Assembly: GCA_031281895.1 (NCBI GenBank)
Contig: JAITET010000015.1
Coordinates: 1-17,550, forward strand
DNA length: 17,550 nucleotides
Direction: 5' to 3'
Source: Puniceicoccales bacterium
GTDB lineage: Bacteria; Verrucomicrobiota; Verrucomicrobiia; Opitutales; JAIRKQ01
A program made the position numbers and the translations under genes. Positions 14,725 to 17,550 of the stretch are shown here, one piece after another (positions within the stretch are counted from its first letter, which is position 1; every line of letters starts with the position of its first letter). The notes beneath the pieces are model-generated. The model saw nothing but the letters and a program-made list of their open reading frames with translations, made no database searches and was not told the DNA's origin.

Positions 14725-16191
14725 ATGGATAGCGAAATTTTTTATAGATCAGTATCTGCATTGGACACTTTATTAGATTCCGGAAAGCTGACGTCCATTG
14801 AGTTGACAAAGGCTGTTATCGAAAGGACAAAATCAATTGATGCTAAACTGCATGCTTTCATTTCCTTTGATGAAGAAAAAACATTAAACGAAGCGGCTCA
14901 GTGCGACAGGCGGCGAAAAGCAGGTAAAAAATTGAGTAATTTGGATGGCATTCCAGTAGGGATAAAAGATCTTATTTCAGAACGGGGGCAACCGCTCACC
15001 TGTGGATCGAAAATTTTGGATGGATATGTTTCTCCCTATGATGCAACGGTGATAGAACGCATGCGCAATGCCGGATGTGTACTATGGGGCCGCCTCAACA
15101 TGGACGAATTTGCCATGGGGTCATCCAATGAAAATTCCTACTATGGTAAAGTTGCAAACCCATGGGATATTTCACGGGTACCCGGGGGAAGTAGCGGAGG
15201 TAGTGCCGCTGCGGTAGCATCTGGGGAAACGATTCTAGCTCTGGCCAGTGATACGGGAGGATCCATTCGCCAGCCAGCAGCATTTTGCGGCATAGTCGGC
15301 CTTAAACCAACCTATGGAGCAGTCAGCCGCTATGGGCTTGTGGCATTTGCCAGTTCCCTCGACCAGATAGGTCCAATGGGACGTTCCATTGAAGATGTCG
15401 CCACATTATTTCATGTCATCTCCGGGTACGATGATAAGGATTCGTCTAGCTATCCGGTTGATAAAACAAATCATAACATCGAGTCCGTAAAAAGTAAAAC
15501 GATCAAAACCATTGGTATTCCCACTGAATATTTTGGAGAAGGATTGAATCCCGAAGTTCGGCAGGCAATCGACGATGCCGTCGGATTTTATAAAAAAGCT
15601 GGCCATAGGATCAAGGAAGTCTCACTGACCATGACTGAATATACCATGGCAGTTTATTACGTCATTGCAACTGCCGAAGCATCATCGAATTTGGCACGGT
15701 TCGATGGTATTAGATACGGCTATCATTCTGAAAGTGCAAAGGATGCTGTTGACCTTTACTATAAAACCCGTGGGGAAGGTTTTGGTTCCGAAGTTAAGCG
15801 GAGAATCATGCTCGGAACCTACGTGCTCAGCAATGAAAATTTCGAATCCTATTACTTGCGAGCACAAAAGGTACGAACTCTGATCAGGAATGACTTCATG
15901 GAAGCCTTTAAAAATGTCGACTTACTAATTACTCCTGTAACTCCGAGCCTGGCATTTAAAATTGGAGAAAAATCTGCCGATCCATTGCAAATGTATCTGA
16001 GTGATATTTACACGATATCTATCAATCTAGCTGGCCTCTGTGCCCTATCTCTGCCCTGTGGATTGTCTTCAAATGGACTACCAATAGGACTCCAGGTAAT
16101 AGGCAAACCTTTTCACGAACATGAAGTCCTGTCGTTGGGATATGAATTTGAACAGGCCCACGATTTTAAAAACATGCACCCAACCATTTAA
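14725..16191 (+). CDS. gatA: Asp/Glu-tRNA amidotransferase subunit A
   Basis: GatA is the glutaminase subunit that releases ammonia from glutamine for GatB. At 488 residues it is full length. The amidase-signature triad is intact: Lys81 in GIPVGIKDL, the cis-Ser156 in PGGSSGGSAAAVASG, and the nucleophile Ser180 in DTGGSIRQPAAFCG. Later blocks RYGLVAFASSLDQIGPMG and YYLRAQKVRTLI also match the family. A ribosome binding site (AGGA) precedes the ATG at a good distance. It is the last gene of the pheT-gatC-gatA run. gatB does not follow, since mnmE converges from the other strand, so gatB must be elsewhere in the genome. Confidence 0.97.
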   Translation: MDSEIFYRSVSALDTLLDSGKLTSIELTKAVIERTKSIDAKLHAFISFDEEKTLNEAAQCDRRRKAGKKLSNLDGIPVGIKDLISERGQPLTCGSKILDGYVSPYDATVIERMRNAGCVLWGRLNMDEFAMGSSNENSYYGKVANPWDISRVPGGSSGGSAAAVASGETILALASDTGGSIRQPAAFCGIVGLKPTYGAVSRYGLVAFASSLDQIGPMGRSIEDVATLFHVISGYDDKDSSSYPVDKTNHNIESVKSKTIKTIGIPTEYFGEGLNPEVRQAIDDAVGFYKKAGHRIKEVSLTMTEYTMAVYYVIATAEASSNLARFDGIRYGYHSESAKDAVDLYYKTRGEGFGSEVKRRIMLGTYVLSNENFESYYLRAQKVRTLIRNDFMEAFKNVDLLITPVTPSLAFKIGEKSADPLQMYLSDIYTISINLAGLCALSLPCGLSSNGLPIGLQVIGKPFHEHEVLSLGYEFEQAHDFKNMHPTI

Positions 16192-16194
16192 AAA

Positions 16195-16223
16195 AGGAGA
16201 CCAGAGGGTTGAAATGTGGTCCT
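16195..16223 (+). terminator. Weak candidate terminator after gatA
   Basis: AGGA and CCA (16195-16198, 16201-16203, separated by a two-base bulge) pair with TGGTCCT (16217-16223) around a 13-base loop, followed by ATTTCCC. The T run is poor. The site overlaps the mnmE stop codon, so the two convergent transcripts meet here. Confidence 0.3.
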
Positions 16224-17550
16224 ATTTCCCAATACAAAAATTGGAAAATATCAAGTCTAGCATCTTTTCGTTGTCATAGGTCCCCGTGATTTCTCCGAGA
16301 ATTTCAAGGCATTGGCGGATATCGCTGGCAATGGTTTCAACGTGTAGTGGCTGTGGCAATTTGGATTTTGCCGCTTCCAGGCATGCATTTGTCCGACGCA
16401 GAATGTCGACATGTCGAGCATTCACCACGATGTCGATGTCGCTGTTTAAAGTTTTATTTCTAGAAATTACTTCTAAAATTTTTGCTTTCAGTACCCGCGG
16501 ATTTGTCTCGTTTTTTATGGAAATTTCAATCCTGTCCAAATGTGGCAAAAAATCTTCAACGGCACAATTTTTTTGCAAGTCGATCTTGTTAATAACAACC
16601 AATGCGTTTTGATCGTTTAAACCGTTGATAATTTCCCGTGGAATCGCTGGCAATGTGTTCGAATTTATGTTCGCCACTATTAAAAAGAAATCAGCACTTG
16701 AAGCCTTTGCAATTGCTTTTGCAATTCCCGTTTTCTCAATTTCGCCCAATGCTCTACTTCGCAAACCTGCCGTATCGCAAATTTTCAAAACGTTATTACC
16801 AATCACAATTTTTTCTGAAATTATGTCACGGGTAGTTCCAGCAATTTCACTGACAATAGCCCGATCTTCACCCAGTAGGAAATTAAACAGGCTACTTTTC
16901 CCGGCATTGGGTTCTCCCAATATTACCGTTGAGATACCGTTGTTGATAATCGAATAATATTTGTTGCTCCCGATCAAGGTTTCTAGCTCTTTAATGGTCG
17001 CTTCAATCTTTTGCAAAATGTCATGGGAAAAAGTTTTTTCATCGAAAATTTCATCGTCTGAAAAATCTATTTCCGTCTCCACCCTTGCGAGAACGTTCAA
17101 TAGATTCCTACTCACCGCATTAATTCTATCGCTCAAGATACCACTGAGCTGATTTTGGGCCACTTGCATTGCCCGTTCATTCGTTGCGTGAATCACATCT
17201 GCAACCGCTTCTGCTTGACATAAATCCAACTTTCCATTTAGGAAAGCACGTTTCGTAAATTCTCCCGGTTCTGCCAACCTACAACCTCTCGCACATAGGT
17301 CTGCCAAGATATTTTCAACTATCAACATATTTCCATGGCAGTAAATTTCCACGGCATCCTCTCCCGTATAGGAACTAACAAATGGGAAAAACACCATCAA
17401 GACATCATCGAGTAGTTCTCCTCCCCTTGACAAATATTTACAATGGAACAGCGTTTTGGGAGAAAATTCACCCCTGAAAGTAAAATGGCAAAACAGCGAT
17501 TGGCTTAAAGGTCCACTGACGCGAACAACCGCTATGGCAGATATGCCAGC
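16222..17550 (-). CDS. mnmE: tRNA modification GTPase MnmE (TrmE), N-terminus outside window
   Basis: MnmE is the GTPase partner of MnmG in wobble-uridine modification. The reading frame is open through the right edge; about 442 residues are visible and roughly the first 10-15 are missing (the visible part begins in the family's GIxxIRxSGP-like block as AGISAIAVVRVSGP). The tetrahydrofolate-binding N-terminal domain includes SSYTGEDAVEIYCHG and EPGEFTKRAFLNGKLDL. The G domain, inserted in a helical domain, has all motifs: G1 GEPNAGKS, G2 around GTTRD, G3 DTAGLR and G4 NKID. The C-terminus ends FCIGK, the conserved tail with the Cys proposed to act in catalysis. An internal TTG at 17433 should not be taken as the start. 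The gene converges on gatA. Confidence 0.97.
   Translation of the reverse strand, partial: AGISAIAVVRVSGPLSQSLFCHFTFRGEFSPKTLFHCKYLSRGGELLDDVLMVFFPFVSSYTGEDAVEIYCHGNMLIVENILADLCARGCRLAEPGEFTKRAFLNGKLDLCQAEAVADVIHATNERAMQVAQNQLSGILSDRINAVSRNLLNVLARVETEIDFSDDEIFDEKTFSHDILQKIEATIKELETLIGSNKYYSIINNGISTVILGEPNAGKSSLFNFLLGEDRAIVSEIAGTTRDIISEKIVIGNNVLKICDTAGLRSRALGEIEKTGIAKAIAKASSADFFLIVANINSNTLPAIPREIINGLNDQNALVVINKIDLQKNCAVEDFLPHLDRIEISIKNETNPRVLKAKILEVISRNKTLNSDIDIVVNARHVDILRRTNACLEAAKSKLPQPLHVETIASDIRQCLEILGEITGTYDNEKMLDLIFSNFCIGK

Overview
The window reads as chromosomal core DNA from an AT-rich bacterium, most likely of the PVC superphylum and probably Verrucomicrobiota (Opitutae-like). The best clue is a 623-residue GreA-type elongation factor whose ordinary GreA module sits behind a very long N-terminal part. 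That layout is known from Chlamydiae and Verrucomicrobia. The M20 peptidase, the MnmG insert and the anchored protein at 492-1232 also resemble Opitutae proteins as I remember them. This placement rests on recall of protein families, not on a search.

Layout. At 1-1660 there is the 3' end of a DUF2062-type membrane protein gene (+), a short repeat-bearing gap, an anchored secreted-type protein (-) and an unknown 93-residue protein (+). At 1660-1945 an intergenic stretch carries a large inverted repeat. mnmG (-, 1946-3832) and the long greA (+, 4094-5965) diverge from a shared 261-base region. A three-gene minus-strand cluster follows: DUF502 membrane protein, YbaB/EbfC and holA (8089 down to 6098). 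It converges on greA. From 8127 rightwards a promoter-like site and a long leader precede an M20 dipeptidase and mrdA (penicillin-binding protein 2). After a 334-base gap come pheT, gatC and gatA, tightly packed. mnmE (-) converges on gatA and runs off the right edge.

Functional themes. Translation fidelity and tRNA biology dominate. MnmE and MnmG together make the 5-carboxymethylaminomethyl modification of wobble uridine. PheT is half of phenylalanyl-tRNA synthetase. GatC and GatA are two of the three subunits of the tRNA-dependent amidotransferase. pheS and gatB are not in the window. Replication (HolA), transcription elongation (GreA) and wall elongation (PBP2) complete the set.

I found no CRISPR array, insertion sequence, prophage, toxin-antitoxin pair, defence system, rRNA or tRNA, and nothing I can honestly call a new system. 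The signals most worth following are an 83%-identical 58-base repeat found at two gene ends (428-485 and 6043-6100, opposite strands), a 111-base inverted-repeat element (1745-1855), a long structured leader before the M20 gene, and two unrecognised or poorly characterised genes near the left end.
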